Assembly (NCBI RefSeq): GCF_022695985.1
Contig: NZ_JAAPBF010000004.1
Location: forward strand, 1-64,000
Reading direction: 5' to 3'
Source of the DNA: Streptomyces sp. NP-1717
Lineage (GTDB): Bacteria; Actinomycetota; Actinomycetes; Streptomycetales; Streptomycetaceae
DNA length: 64,000 nucleotides
The notes under the pieces were generated by a model, which saw only the letters and a program-made list of their open reading frames with translations, did no database searches and had not been told where the DNA came from. Both the position numbers and the translations under genes were made by a program. Shown here in pieces: positions 7,794 through 16,148 of the stretch (position 1 is its first letter; each line of letters starts with the position of its first letter).

Positions 7794-9527
7794 ATGTCCA
7801 TGTCCGAGGCCGACAGGGTGCCCGCAGTGGTGTCGGCCCCGGCGGGGCTGCCCGACAGGCTCGGAGCAGCGGTGTGCGTGGTCGACGAGCGCGGGACAAT
7901 AACCTCGGCGAACGCGCATGCGCAGCGCCTGTTGGGCAGGGACGCCGCCGGTCTCGTCGGCCGGGATGCCCATGAAATGCTGCACCGCGACCGGCACGGT
8001 CAGCCGCTGGCTAAGGCCCAGTGCCGGATGACCGAGGCGTTCCTGGCCCGCCGCGCGAAGGTCGGCGTCGGCTGGTTCGAGCGGGGCGACGGGTCGCTGG
8101 TCGAGCTGTCCTGGCTCGTCGCGCCGTGTGACCCCACGAGTGACCATGCGGACACGATGGTGATCTTCACCGATCCGGACCGCGGGTCGGACCGTACCGA
8201 TTTGCCGACCGCGACCGGCTCAGCGCTGCCGGAGCTGGAGCGGCTGGCGCTGCTGGCCGAGACGACCACGCAACTGACGTCGACTCTCGACAGCGAGGAG
8301 GCTCTGCGCAGGCTGGTGCGTCTGGTGGTTCCCAGGATCGCGGACTGGGCGGTGGTCGACCTGATCACCGAGCTCGACGAGGTCGAGCGCGCCATCGTGG
8401 TGCACTGTGAGGACGGCGCGTTGGTCGCACGGGAGGAGTTGCAGGGGCCGATGCCACCGGTTCCGCAGGAGTCCCCGATGCCGCTGTCGCGGGCACTGCG
8501 AGGCGCGGCCTCCACGCTGGTGACGCCTCAGACGTACCAGGGACCGCCGGATTCCGGCATCGCCATCGAGCAGCAGCGGCTCTTCGAGGCGACCGGCATG
8601 GGCTCAGCGGCGATCGCACCCATACGGGGCGTGCGGGACGTGATCGGCGCGCTGACTCTGGGGCGGTCGGAGCACCGCGAGCCTCTGACTGCGGCAGACC
8701 TGTCGCTGCTGGAGGACCTCACTCGCCGCACCGGACTGGCTCTGGACAACGCCCGGCTCTACCAGCGCCAGCGCAAGGTCGCCGAGACCATGCAGCGCCA
8801 CCTCCTGGCGCAGTTGCCCTCGGTGCCGGGCCTGCAGATGGCCGCCCGTTACCTGCCCGCGCCGGATGACTCGCAGGTCGGCGGTGACTGGTACGACGCT
8901 TTCACGGTTGCCGACGGCACGACAGCCCTGGCGATCGGTGACGTGGTCGGCCACGATCTGGACGCAGCCGCGGGAATGGCACAGGTTCGCAGCATGCTCC
9001 GTGCCTACGCTTGGACCCGCCACGAGCCCCCCAGTGCGATCGTGCACCGGCTGGACGGGTCGATGACCCACCTCACGGGCGTAACGATGGCGACGCTTGT
9101 CTTCGGGAACATGGAGCGGACCGTCGAGGGAACCTGGCGGCTTACCTGGACGAACGCCGGCCATCCACCACCGCTGCTGATCACCCATGACGGTCGGGCC
9201 CGCTACCTCACCGACGGACACGGGTTGCTGTTGGGCACCGGTCTGGAGCCGGTACGCCGCGAGGCGCGTCTCACCCTGCCGCCCCAGGCCACACTCGTCC
9301 TCTACACCGACGGACTCGTCGAGAGCCGCGACCGCCCGATCGACGACGGCCTGGACCAGCTGCGCAAACACGCCGCGTCTCTGGCCCACCGGCCGCTAAC
9401 CGCCTTCACCGACCTCCTGCTGGAACGCGCCCGGCCAGTCGGCAAGAGGAACGACGACGACATCGCCATCCTCACCCTGCGCACACCCGCCAAGGAAAAC
9501 GCAGAGGGAATATGCGAATGTGACTGA
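7794..9527 (+). CDS. PAS-GAF-SpoIIE (PP2C) phosphatase
   Basis: The 577-residue protein has a PAS domain in about the first 110 residues (GAAVCVVDERGTITSANAHA). A GAF domain follows at about 150-310 (ERLALLAETTTQLTSTLDSE ... GLALDNARLYQRQ). The C-terminus is a SpoIIE/RsbU-type PP2C phosphatase with metal aspartates in VGGDWYDAF and AIGDVVGHD, and in LVLYTDGLVE. It lacks the HATPase kinase domain many relatives carry. Likely role: a ligand-sensing serine phosphatase acting on an anti-anti-sigma factor. The ATGs at 7794 and 7800 are both usable, and the in-frame extension upstream is not domain-like. It overlaps the next gene by 8 bp. Confidence 0.88.
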   Translation: MSMSEADRVPAVVSAPAGLPDRLGAAVCVVDERGTITSANAHAQRLLGRDAAGLVGRDAHEMLHRDRHGQPLAKAQCRMTEAFLARRAKVGVGWFERGDGSLVELSWLVAPCDPTSDHADTMVIFTDPDRGSDRTDLPTATGSALPELERLALLAETTTQLTSTLDSEEALRRLVRLVVPRIADWAVVDLITELDEVERAIVVHCEDGALVAREELQGPMPPVPQESPMPLSRALRGAASTLVTPQTYQGPPDSGIAIEQQRLFEATGMGSAAIAPIRGVRDVIGALTLGRSEHREPLTAADLSLLEDLTRRTGLALDNARLYQRQRKVAETMQRHLLAQLPSVPGLQMAARYLPAPDDSQVGGDWYDAFTVADGTTALAIGDVVGHDLDAAAGMAQVRSMLRAYAWTRHEPPSAIVHRLDGSMTHLTGVTMATLVFGNMERTVEGTWRLTWTNAGHPPPLLITHDGRARYLTDGHGLLLGTGLEPVRREARLTLPPQATLVLYTDGLVESRDRPIDDGLDQLRKHAASLAHRPLTAFTDLLLERARPVGKRNDDDIAILTLRTPAKENAEGICECD

Positions 9528-10290
9528 CACACGCGTATTGCAGGACGATCCTCATCGCAGAGTGGTGCGCGTCGGCGACACGGTCCGGCGGCCTGTGCAT
9601 GCGTGGACCCCGGCGGTTCACGAACTGCTCCGGCACCTTGAGGACGTCGGCTTCCCGTACTCGCCACGGGTGCGGGGGATCGATGAGGAGGGCCGTGAGG
9701 TCCTCACGTATCTGGACGGTGAATCAGGGCCCCAGGGCTGGGCCGAGGTGGTCGACGACGTCGGCCTGGTCTCCTTCGCCCGCCTTCTGCGCCAGTATCA
9801 CGATGCGGTCGCGGGCTTCCGTTTGTCTGAAGGACTGAGCTGGTGCACCGGGGAGAGCGGGCCGGGCGAAGGTGAGGTGGTCTGTCACGGTGACTTCGGC
9901 CCGTGGAACATCGTCTGGCAGCGGGAGGACCCCATCGGCATCCTGGACTGGGACTACGCCCGGCCGGCGAACCGGCTGCACGACGTCGCCTACGCGCTGG
10001 AGTACGTGGCCCCGTTCCGGGATGACGCCGAGTGTCTCCAGTGGCTGCGGTATCCCGAACCACCCTCCCGACGCCACCGTCTGGAGCTGTTCGCCGACGC
10101 CTACGGCCTGACCTCCGCTGACGGCCTGGTCGGCACGGTCATCAATGTCCAGAAGGCCGCGATCGAGCAGGTCCGCGGGCTCGCCGAGCGGGGACTACAG
10201 CCGCAAGTCCGCTGGGTCGCCGACGGCTACCTCGACGGTCTCGCCCAACGAGTCGCCTGGAGCCAGGCCAACCGCAACCTTTTCGAGTAA
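9520..10290 (+). CDS. Aminoglycoside-phosphotransferase-like kinase
   Basis: The 256-residue protein has the APH/choline-kinase signature: catalytic loop EVVCHGDFGPWNIVW and metal-binding PIGILDWDYARPANRLHD. The N-lobe is short and lacks an obvious glycine-rich loop, as in many APH-family proteins of unknown substrate. The GTG start at 9520 overlaps the end of the SpoIIE-type gene by 8 bp, so the two are cotranslated. It may phosphorylate a small molecule rather than confer drug resistance. No resistance is inferred. Confidence 0.82.
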   Translation: MTDTRVLQDDPHRRVVRVGDTVRRPVHAWTPAVHELLRHLEDVGFPYSPRVRGIDEEGREVLTYLDGESGPQGWAEVVDDVGLVSFARLLRQYHDAVAGFRLSEGLSWCTGESGPGEGEVVCHGDFGPWNIVWQREDPIGILDWDYARPANRLHDVAYALEYVAPFRDDAECLQWLRYPEPPSRRHRLELFADAYGLTSADGLVGTVINVQKAAIEQVRGLAERGLQPQVRWVADGYLDGLAQRVAWSQANRNLFE

Positions 10291-10572
10291 GAGAGGCGTC
10301 TGGCCGTCCCATCTTCCCGGGCACGGCGGTGCCGTCATTTCACCTCGACATCTCCGAGCCTGTCGATCACTAACTGCCTCCGGAAACCGTCGACATACGC
10401 GTCCCCAGACATCAACGAAGCCAACGCGCTCAACGCCTGGGGCCACGACACCAGCACTCTGGAAAACACGAACGACATCGCTGCCCGTGAACTTCGCACC
10501 CGCATGAAGGATCACAATGTGTGGTGGGCGAGCAACGGGACAGGCGAACACGCCGAAGACCCGCTGTTCTGA
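10291..10572 (+). other. Open frame without start, probable gene remnant
   Basis: Directly after the kinase stop the same frame stays open for 93 codons without ATG or GTG. It ends TGA at 10570-10572. Its last 55 codons look like protein: DINEANALNAWGHDTSTLEN, then ARELRTRMKDHNVWWASNG and EHAEDPLF. I do not recognise the family. It is best read as the 3' end of a truncated gene. Confidence 0.35.
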
Positions 10573-10665
10573 CGGAGAGGACCAGTTCTCTACGCGTGAG
10601 CCGTCACTCAACGTATGCGCTACACGGAATGAGTGCCACAACCGAGAAGTGACGTCAGCCATGAG

Positions 10666-10692
10666 GGCCCGCCGCCCGGAGAGCGGCGGGCC
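10666..10692. terminator. Stem-loop terminator
   Basis: A perfect 10-bp stem, ggcccgccgc / gcggcgggcc, has a 7-nt loop. It lies between the remnant ORF and the transglutaminase-like gene and could end transcription from the phosphatase-kinase unit. No U-tract follows, as is common in streptomycetes. Confidence 0.65.
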
Positions 10693-10858
10693 GTCGAGTG
10701 GGTAGCGGCAGACAGCCGGCCTTGTCGGGCTCTTCGGCTCGGGTCCGTGATGGTGTGGGTGAGAAGCAGCAACGTCTGGCAGGGAGTTTCAGCAACGCCG
10801 TGGATCGGCTGGGCTGCAACGGGCCAGATGTCAGACCCGCCGCATACCATCCCCGGTT

Positions 10859-11689
10859 ATGGCCGATGACGTGCTCAACTACTCCCAGCCCGGACCCTTC
10901 ACGAGCCTGGACGCGACGCAGCTCCAGCTCATCGAGAGCCTGCCGGATGACCCCGTTGGTATCTGTGCCGCCGCGCAGGGCCTGGTCATTCAGCCTGCGG
11001 ACGCCACCGCGGTAGGGGTTCCGGAGGCACGGCTCGCAGAGAAGAACATCCGGCCGGTCAGCGAGCTGATCGCCGCCCTGATGGCCCTCGATCCGTCTCC
11101 GCTGCACCAGGCTCGCACCCCCGAGACACGGGTGATCGGCACCTGCCGGCACTTCGCCACCATCGCCTGCGCATTCCTGCGAGCGAGGGGCATCCCCTCG
11201 CGGGCCCGGTGCGGCTTTGGGACCTACTTCCTGGAGAACTGCGGCGTCGACCACTGGATCACCGAGTACTGGAACGTTGATCAGCAACGCTGGGTGCGCG
11301 TCGACACCGAACACCTCGGCAAGACATATGTCGAGCATCCCGAGGATCTCGCTGTGGGCGAGTTCCTGACCGGCGGCGAGGCGTGGGTTCAATACCGCCA
11401 AGGTTTGGTCGACGGCCAGAAGTTCGGGGTGGCCGGTGTCGACTTCGCCTGGGGACCTGCCGAGATCAGCGGCAACGCCGTCCGCGACCTCGCGGCGCTC
11501 TGCAAACAGGAAATGCTGAACTGGGATGAATGGGGCCGTATGACTGATGCATATCAGGGCAAGACGGGTCCCGACTACGACCAGCTCATCGACGAGGTCG
11601 CCGATGCCTGCTCCAAGGACGATCCGCTGACTCTGACTCAACTCTTCGCCCGGGGGGACCTGGCCGTTCCTCACGGCATGGCCGGATGA
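10859..11689 (+). CDS. Transglutaminase-like cysteine protease-fold protein
   Basis: The 276-residue protein has a transglutaminase-core triad. The Cys is in TCRHFATIACAFLRARGIPS (residue 96), the His in CGVDHWITEYWN (132) and the Asp in WVRVDTEHLG (149). The spacing matches stand-alone bacterial transglutaminase-like proteins, which may act as proteases or amidases. There is no signal peptide, so it is cytoplasmic. The gene is monocistronic, between a hairpin and an IS21 scrap. No strong Shine-Dalgarno precedes the ATG. Confidence 0.8.
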   Translation: MADDVLNYSQPGPFTSLDATQLQLIESLPDDPVGICAAAQGLVIQPADATAVGVPEARLAEKNIRPVSELIAALMALDPSPLHQARTPETRVIGTCRHFATIACAFLRARGIPSRARCGFGTYFLENCGVDHWITEYWNVDQQRWVRVDTEHLGKTYVEHPEDLAVGEFLTGGEAWVQYRQGLVDGQKFGVAGVDFAWGPAEISGNAVRDLAALCKQEMLNWDEWGRMTDAYQGKTGPDYDQLIDEVADACSKDDPLTLTQLFARGDLAVPHGMAG

Positions 11690-11740
11690 GCCGATCCGGG
11701 GACTGGCAGCGGAGCGTCGGCGACCGCGCCAGTCCCCGGC

Positions 11741-11971
11741 TCAGGTCGTGGCAGCCTGTTCTGCCTTGGCTCGGGTGCTGACGAGCCGGTAGGAGTCGGC
11801 ACCTGTCTCGAGGATGGTGCCTTTGAAGGTGAGGCGATCGACGATGGCCGCGCAGAGACGGGGATCGGTGGAGGTCTTCGTCCACCCGCCAAACGACTCG
11901 TTGGAGGCGATGGCGACTTTGTTCCCCGTGGTCAGCCTCATGGTTGCCCCGACCACGGCGACATCATCCAT
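11741..11971 (-). pseudogene. IstB (IS21 helper ATPase) C-terminal fragment
   Basis: The end of the frame reads VAIASNESFGGWTKTSTDPR, then CAAIVDRLTFKGTILETGAD and SYRLVST. This is the sensor and C-terminal part of IstB, the AAA+ helper of IS21 elements, equivalent to the usual SNE.F.EW...F.D..L..A..DR. The Walker A and B parts and the istA gene are missing. The first 25 codons are not IstB-like. A second, different IstB scrap lies at 34720-35006. Confidence 0.72.
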
Positions 11972-12000
11972 ACGTCCCGGCGTCCTGGCCGCGATGGCAA

Positions 12001-12036
12001 CGCGGGTCTGCCCAGGGTCGCCTGGGCAGACCCGCG
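12001..12036. terminator. Long perfect hairpin
   Basis: A 16-bp perfect stem, cgcgggtctgcccagg / cctgggcagacccgcg, has the 4-nt loop gtcg. It lies just past the end of the broken replication-relaxation gene (minus strand) and faces the IstB scrap. It is the strongest hairpin I found in the window and is likely a bidirectional terminator. Confidence 0.8.
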
Positions 12037-12064
12037 CAGTCTAGGAAAAGGACACCCCGGAGTC

Positions 12065-13287
12065 AGACGCGGCGGCGCGAGAGCCAGCCGCCCGCCTTAT
12101 GCACGCGCACTTCCGCAGCCTGGTCCTGATCCGGGCGCTCGTGGACGCCTTGGTGCTTGCAGTCGTCGCAGAGCTCCGGGTGGTTGTCCCAGCCCGTCAC
12201 CTGGGCTGCTGCCCACCGTTCGTCGGTGAACTTCGCCCCGCAGACGGCTCAGACGGGACGCCGGGCCTCACGCTCGGCTGACTTCCTCGCCGCCTGCTCC
12301 TCGGCCGCCCGGGCCGGCCGGGCCGTGTTCGCGGAGGTTACGCAGCCCCGTCGCGATGATCGAGATCTTGCCGTCGTAGTGGTGGTGGCCACCATGCTGC
12401 CGCTGGCACGCCCACAGGCGACGGGTGAGGTCGATCAGGCGCGGGACCGTGTTGTTGGGTTTGCGGTCGCCGATGCGGTTGAAAACCAGCAGCACGGGCG
12501 GGTGCGCCTTGTCGCCGGACGAGGCGGCCGGGGCCGTCCAGCGGGTGCGCCACATCGGGCGCTCCTTGCCGTCGATGTCCTTCATCTTCCGCCGGAGGAA
12601 CCGGGCGTACTTCCCCATCTTGTCGGCGAGTTCCTCAGCGCCCTCGTGGCAATTTGTCGATCTCGATGAACAGCAGCGGCACCTGGCCCTGCGGGGCGGT
12701 GAGGACGAGGTCGGCCTGGGCGCCGCCCCTGCCGGGTGTGTTCCACGTCCCGGTCGCGGGCAGCGGAATCTCGGTGAAGTACGAGGCGATCGTGCCGATC
12801 CCGTCCGGTGCGTCGACGGCGGCCCGCACGTGCGGCAGGTCGTCGGTGAGCTTGGCCATGTCCGGCTTCGATCGCAGCAGTGCGATCACGGTCTCGTTGA
12901 CGGCCATCGGGTGGGAGGCGCCGCTGGAGCCCGCGCCGCGCGCGGTGGTGCTTTCAAGTCCGTCATGGGGCGCCGCAGCTCGTGAGAGGCGGCTTCCAGG
13001 CCCTTGAGGGTCAGATTCCACAGCGACTCCCCCGTCTGGGTGGAGCCGCCGTTCTCGGAGAGACCGTGCGCGCGCAGGTCGGACAGCGCGCCGGTGTGTG
13101 CGGCGGTGCGGGCCTGCTTCTCCTTCGACGGCGGTTGCTTGTCCGCGTGCCGGAAGCTCAGGTGCGGGGCGCCGATCCGCTGGATCTGATCGGTCGTGGC
13201 AACCTTCAGCTCCCCGAGCACGCGCAGCACATCACCGCGGGAGCTGTTCGTCGACCCGGCCGAGTTGGTGATCCGCTTCTCCGCCAT
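12065..13287 (-). pseudogene. Replication-relaxation family gene, frameshifted (locus A)
   Basis: Starting with ATG at 13287 the pieces are in order but in several frames. First comes a winged-helix-like N-terminus, LRVLGELKVATTDQIQRIGA. Next is the core GIGTIASYFTEIPLPATGTW ... ADLVLTAPQGQVPLLFIEID. Then follow YARFLRRKMKDIDGKERPMW and PPVLLVFNRIGDRKPNN. The C-terminal Cys4-like module VCGAKFTDERW ... CDDCKHQ lies beyond an in-frame TGA where the intact paralog at 21111-22586 has Arg. At least three indels plus that nonsense codon are present. The family is found on Streptomyces plasmids and integrative elements. Confidence 0.78.
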
Positions 13288-13944
13288 CAGCCCTGCTCCC
13301 TCTCCCTCGTTGCTCGCGACCGCCCGCCGCCGGCCGACCGCCGCGGCTGCTGCCGCTGGCCGCGCCCGGCCTGGGAGTGCGTCCGGCCCCCGGACCCGAT
13401 GATCTCCTCCACTACAGACAGCAAGAGGAGATAAGAGGAGTGTGACGGTGCGAAACCCGCACCGATTACTGCTCTGACCTGGTGTTTTTCCATGCCTCGG
13501 AGTGCCGGGCACCAAAGGGGGTTCCCGAGGGCCCTTTGAAGTGGGCACCCAGGGGAGCCCTCTTGGGCCTGCGCGCCACGGGCCGGCCTTCCGGTAGGAG
13601 CAGTCCGAGCGGTGCCGCCGCCCGGTCCTCGGGTGGGTGTTCGTCATCGTCTCGCCTCCTTCGCCGCCCCGGCCGAGGAGGTCGGGGTGAAGGAGCAGCG
13701 TGCAGCCGACCCCCTAGTCCGCGGTCTGACCGTGGCCGGTAGCGAACCCTGTCCGGGGGGGGGGAACGCGGCCGTGGTCGGGGCGGTAGCAGAGGTCGAC
13801 AAGGGGGTGCGGTCGCGTTCGTGGTCGGGCCGACCACCCCGGACGGGCAGGGAGAGATCTCTGGTCTCTGTCCACAGGGTGATCGCCCGAGGCTGCGGGG
13901 AGTCGTCCCGATCAACGCGGCGCCACCCGTCTGAGGAGACCTCC
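13288..13944. other. 657-bp intergenic stretch, no firm gene
   Basis: On the minus strand an ATG at 13647 follows a good aaggagg ribosome site and opens a frame that runs in frame into the replication-relaxation gene. The N-terminal 120 codons (MTNTHPRTGRRHRSDC...) have no recognisable domain. In another frame AHFKGPSGTPFGARHSEAWK ends at a stop near 13466. A run of nine G occurs near 13758. Whether this is a leader, a short gene or debris cannot be decided here. Confidence 0.4.
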
Positions 13945-14451
13945 ATGCCGGACCTGATCCCGCCTCGGACCCCGCTGACGCCCGAGCAGGTGGAGCTCGG
14001 CTTCGACTACCTCCTGGCGCTGCAGACGGGTGGCGGCGGTGCTGTCGACGGGCGGGCGGAAGCAGAACCGGAGCTGGCGTTCGTCCTACTGCGGCTTGCC
14101 GAGGACATCGTCGGGTCCGCCACGGCCGTGGACGGGGAGGCAGAGCTGTCCGCGGACTCCTCCGCGCTGGACGAGGTCGGGTGCGCGCTGCTGTCCGCGC
14201 TACGGGACTGGGCGCGGGACTCCCCCGTCACGGCGGCGCCGGGCATCGCCCGCAACATCATCCGGTTCACGGTGAACGTGATCCCGGACCCCGAGCACCC
14301 GGACACCGCCGACACCCTGGAGGCAATGCGCGATGAGCACCTGGTGCTCGCGTACGCGGTGCACTCCGCACCCGGTGCACACCGAGTCCATCCGGTGCGC
14401 ACCGCGATGCGCACCACCGTCCACTCGGTGGGCGTGCTGCGCAGGGCATGA
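13945..14451 (+). CDS. Hypothetical protein, 168 aa
   Basis: I chose the ATG at 13945 because it follows a clear gaggaga ribosome site; the open frame upstream is not protein-like. The product is acidic and helical (TPEQVELGFDYLLALQTGGG ... LAFVLLRLAEDIVGSATAVD), with no signal peptide or membrane segment. The last 30 residues are rich in His and Arg (GAHRVHPVRTAMRTTVHSVG), unlike the rest, so the 3' end may be rearranged. I do not recognise the family. Confidence 0.6.
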   Translation: MPDLIPPRTPLTPEQVELGFDYLLALQTGGGGAVDGRAEAEPELAFVLLRLAEDIVGSATAVDGEAELSADSSALDEVGCALLSALRDWARDSPVTAAPGIARNIIRFTVNVIPDPEHPDTADTLEAMRDEHLVLAYAVHSAPGAHRVHPVRTAMRTTVHSVGVLRRA

Positions 14452-14481
14452 CGGTTGAAGACAGGTGGCCGAGTAGCTGGC

Positions 14482-15996
14482 TCAGGTGGTGAGCAGTTCG
14501 GCGATCTCATGAGCGAGCTCCGGGCCGAGCGAGCCCCAGCCATCCTTGTAGCCGTACACACTCCCCAGGCTGCGGGCGTCGTAGTCGCCGTTCAGGATGT
14601 CTATGTCGGTGGGGGTGATGAGCGACGGGTGGGGGACACCGACGGCGCCCGAGACCTTCAGCAACTCCCTGCGCAGGGTGCGCAGGTACATCGCGGCCCG
14701 GATGCCCTTCGAGGGCGCGTCGATGCCGCGCGCCAGCCACGGGTCCTGGGTGGCGATGCCGGTGGGGCACTTGTCGGTGTGGCACTTCTGGGCCTGGATG
14801 CAGCCGATGGACAGCATCGCCTCACGGCCCACGTTGATCATGTCGACGCCGAGGGCGAACGCGACGACGGCGTTCTCGGGCAGGCCGAGCTTGCCGGAGC
14901 CGATGAAGGTGATGTCGTCGGTCAGGCCCCGCTCGGCGAACACGCCGTAGACGCGGGAGAAGCCCATGCGAAACGGCAGGGACACCGAGTCGGCGAAGAT
15001 CTGGGGAGCCGCCCCGGTGCCGCCCTCGCCACCGTCGACGGTCACGAAGTCGACCCCTCGCTCGCCCCGCTCCATCAGGGTGGCGAGTTCCTCCCAGAAG
15101 TCCATCTCCCCGATGGCGCTCTTGATCCCGACCGGCAATCCGGTCTCCGTGGCCAACAGTTCCACGAAGTCGAGCATCGAGTCCACGTCGTGGAACGCGG
15201 TGTGCCGCGACGGCGAAGCGCAGTCCTTGCCTGCGGGAATGTCGCGGATCCCGGCAATCTCGTCGGTCACCTTTGCTCCCGGCAGCATACCGCCGAGCCC
15301 CGGCTTCGCGCCCTGCGAGAGCTTGATCTCGATCGCCTTGACGGGCGCGCCCGCGACCATGGACTTGAGCTTGTCGAGGTTGAACGTCCCGTCCTCGTTG
15401 CGGCAGCCGAAGTACGACGTACCGATCTGGAGGACGAGGTCCCCGCCGTTGAGGTGGTAGGGCGACAGGCCGCCCTCGCCGGTGTTCTGCATCGTCCCGG
15501 CCAGCGCCGCGCCCTTGTTGAGCGCCGTGACGGCCGCGCCGGACAGCGAGCCGAAGCTCATCGCCGAGATGTTGATGACGCTCGCCGGGCGGAACGCCTT
15601 CGCGCGGCCGCGCGGCCCGCCGAGCACCTTGGCCGAGGGCAACGCCGCCTGCGGGTCGCTCAGATCGGGCAGCGCACCGGCGAACGTACGCTGCTTCACG
15701 TATGCATGACCCTGCACGTGCTCGATGTCGTTGTCGGTGCCGAACCCGAAGTAGTTGTTCTCCCCCTTCGCCGACGCGTAGATCCAGCTGCGCTGGTCAC
15801 GGCTGAAGGGACGCTCCTCGTCGTTGGACGTCACGATGTACTGCCGTAGCTCGGGGCCGATCGTCTCCAGCACATACCTGGCGTGTCCCACCAGGGGGAA
15901 GTTCCTCAGCAGCGCGTGCTTCTTCTGCACGAGGTCGCGGGCGACCACCAGCGCCAACCCCGTGGCGGCTGCCGCACCTATACTCCGAGCACGCAT
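14482..15996 (-). CDS. FMN-binding glutamate-synthase-domain protein
   Basis: The protein is the stand-alone synthase domain of glutamate synthase. It has one N-terminal hydrophobic segment (AAAATGLALVVARDL), then PASVINISAMSFGSLSGAAV, the FMN barrel VDFVTVDGGEGGTGAAPQIF, and the 3Fe-4S ligands CIQAQKCHTDKCPTG (CX5CX4C). The glutaminase domain is absent, so it cannot be a normal GOGAT. Such proteins are membrane-anchored oxidoreductases of uncertain substrate. I chose the ATG at 15996 for its upstream gaggagggg, instead of the longer frame from 16041. It lies downstream of the acetolactate-synthase-like gene on the same strand, with a hairpin between them. Confidence 0.85.
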   Translation of the reverse strand: MRARSIGAAAATGLALVVARDLVQKKHALLRNFPLVGHARYVLETIGPELRQYIVTSNDEERPFSRDQRSWIYASAKGENNYFGFGTDNDIEHVQGHAYVKQRTFAGALPDLSDPQAALPSAKVLGGPRGRAKAFRPASVINISAMSFGSLSGAAVTALNKGAALAGTMQNTGEGGLSPYHLNGGDLVLQIGTSYFGCRNEDGTFNLDKLKSMVAGAPVKAIEIKLSQGAKPGLGGMLPGAKVTDEIAGIRDIPAGKDCASPSRHTAFHDVDSMLDFVELLATETGLPVGIKSAIGEMDFWEELATLMERGERGVDFVTVDGGEGGTGAAPQIFADSVSLPFRMGFSRVYGVFAERGLTDDITFIGSGKLGLPENAVVAFALGVDMINVGREAMLSIGCIQAQKCHTDKCPTGIATQDPWLARGIDAPSKGIRAAMYLRTLRRELLKVSGAVGVPHPSLITPTDIDILNGDYDARSLGSVYGYKDGWGSLGPELAHEIAELLTT

Positions 15997-16109
15997 GACA
16001 AAAGTTCCCCTCCTCAACTGGCCGAACCTCACGGTGGCCATCTACCCCGCCGCGGAAATGCCACGCGATGCCGCAGACCCGAGGGCACCGCCCCCGCGGG
16101 AGGGCCGCC

Positions 16110-16138
16110 GCGCGGCCCGTACGGGGGTCGGGCCGCGC
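16110..16138. terminator. GC-rich hairpin after ThDP-enzyme gene
   Basis: Inverted repeat gcgcggccc / gggccgcgc around an 11-nt loop. It starts about 10 bp past the stop of the acetolactate-synthase-like gene on the minus strand, so it likely terminates or attenuates that transcript before the FMN-protein gene. Confidence 0.6.
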
Positions 16139-16148
16139 CGCGGGCGGG

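Noticed and set aside
9520..10290. Antibiotic resistance kinase
   Set aside because: Only the general APH catalytic motifs are present. It is coupled to a SpoIIE-type phosphatase, and nothing indicates a drug substrate.
14482..15996. Large subunit of glutamate synthase for ammonia assimilation
   Set aside because: It lacks the N-terminal glutaminase domain and has a membrane helix, so it is only a related oxidoreductase.
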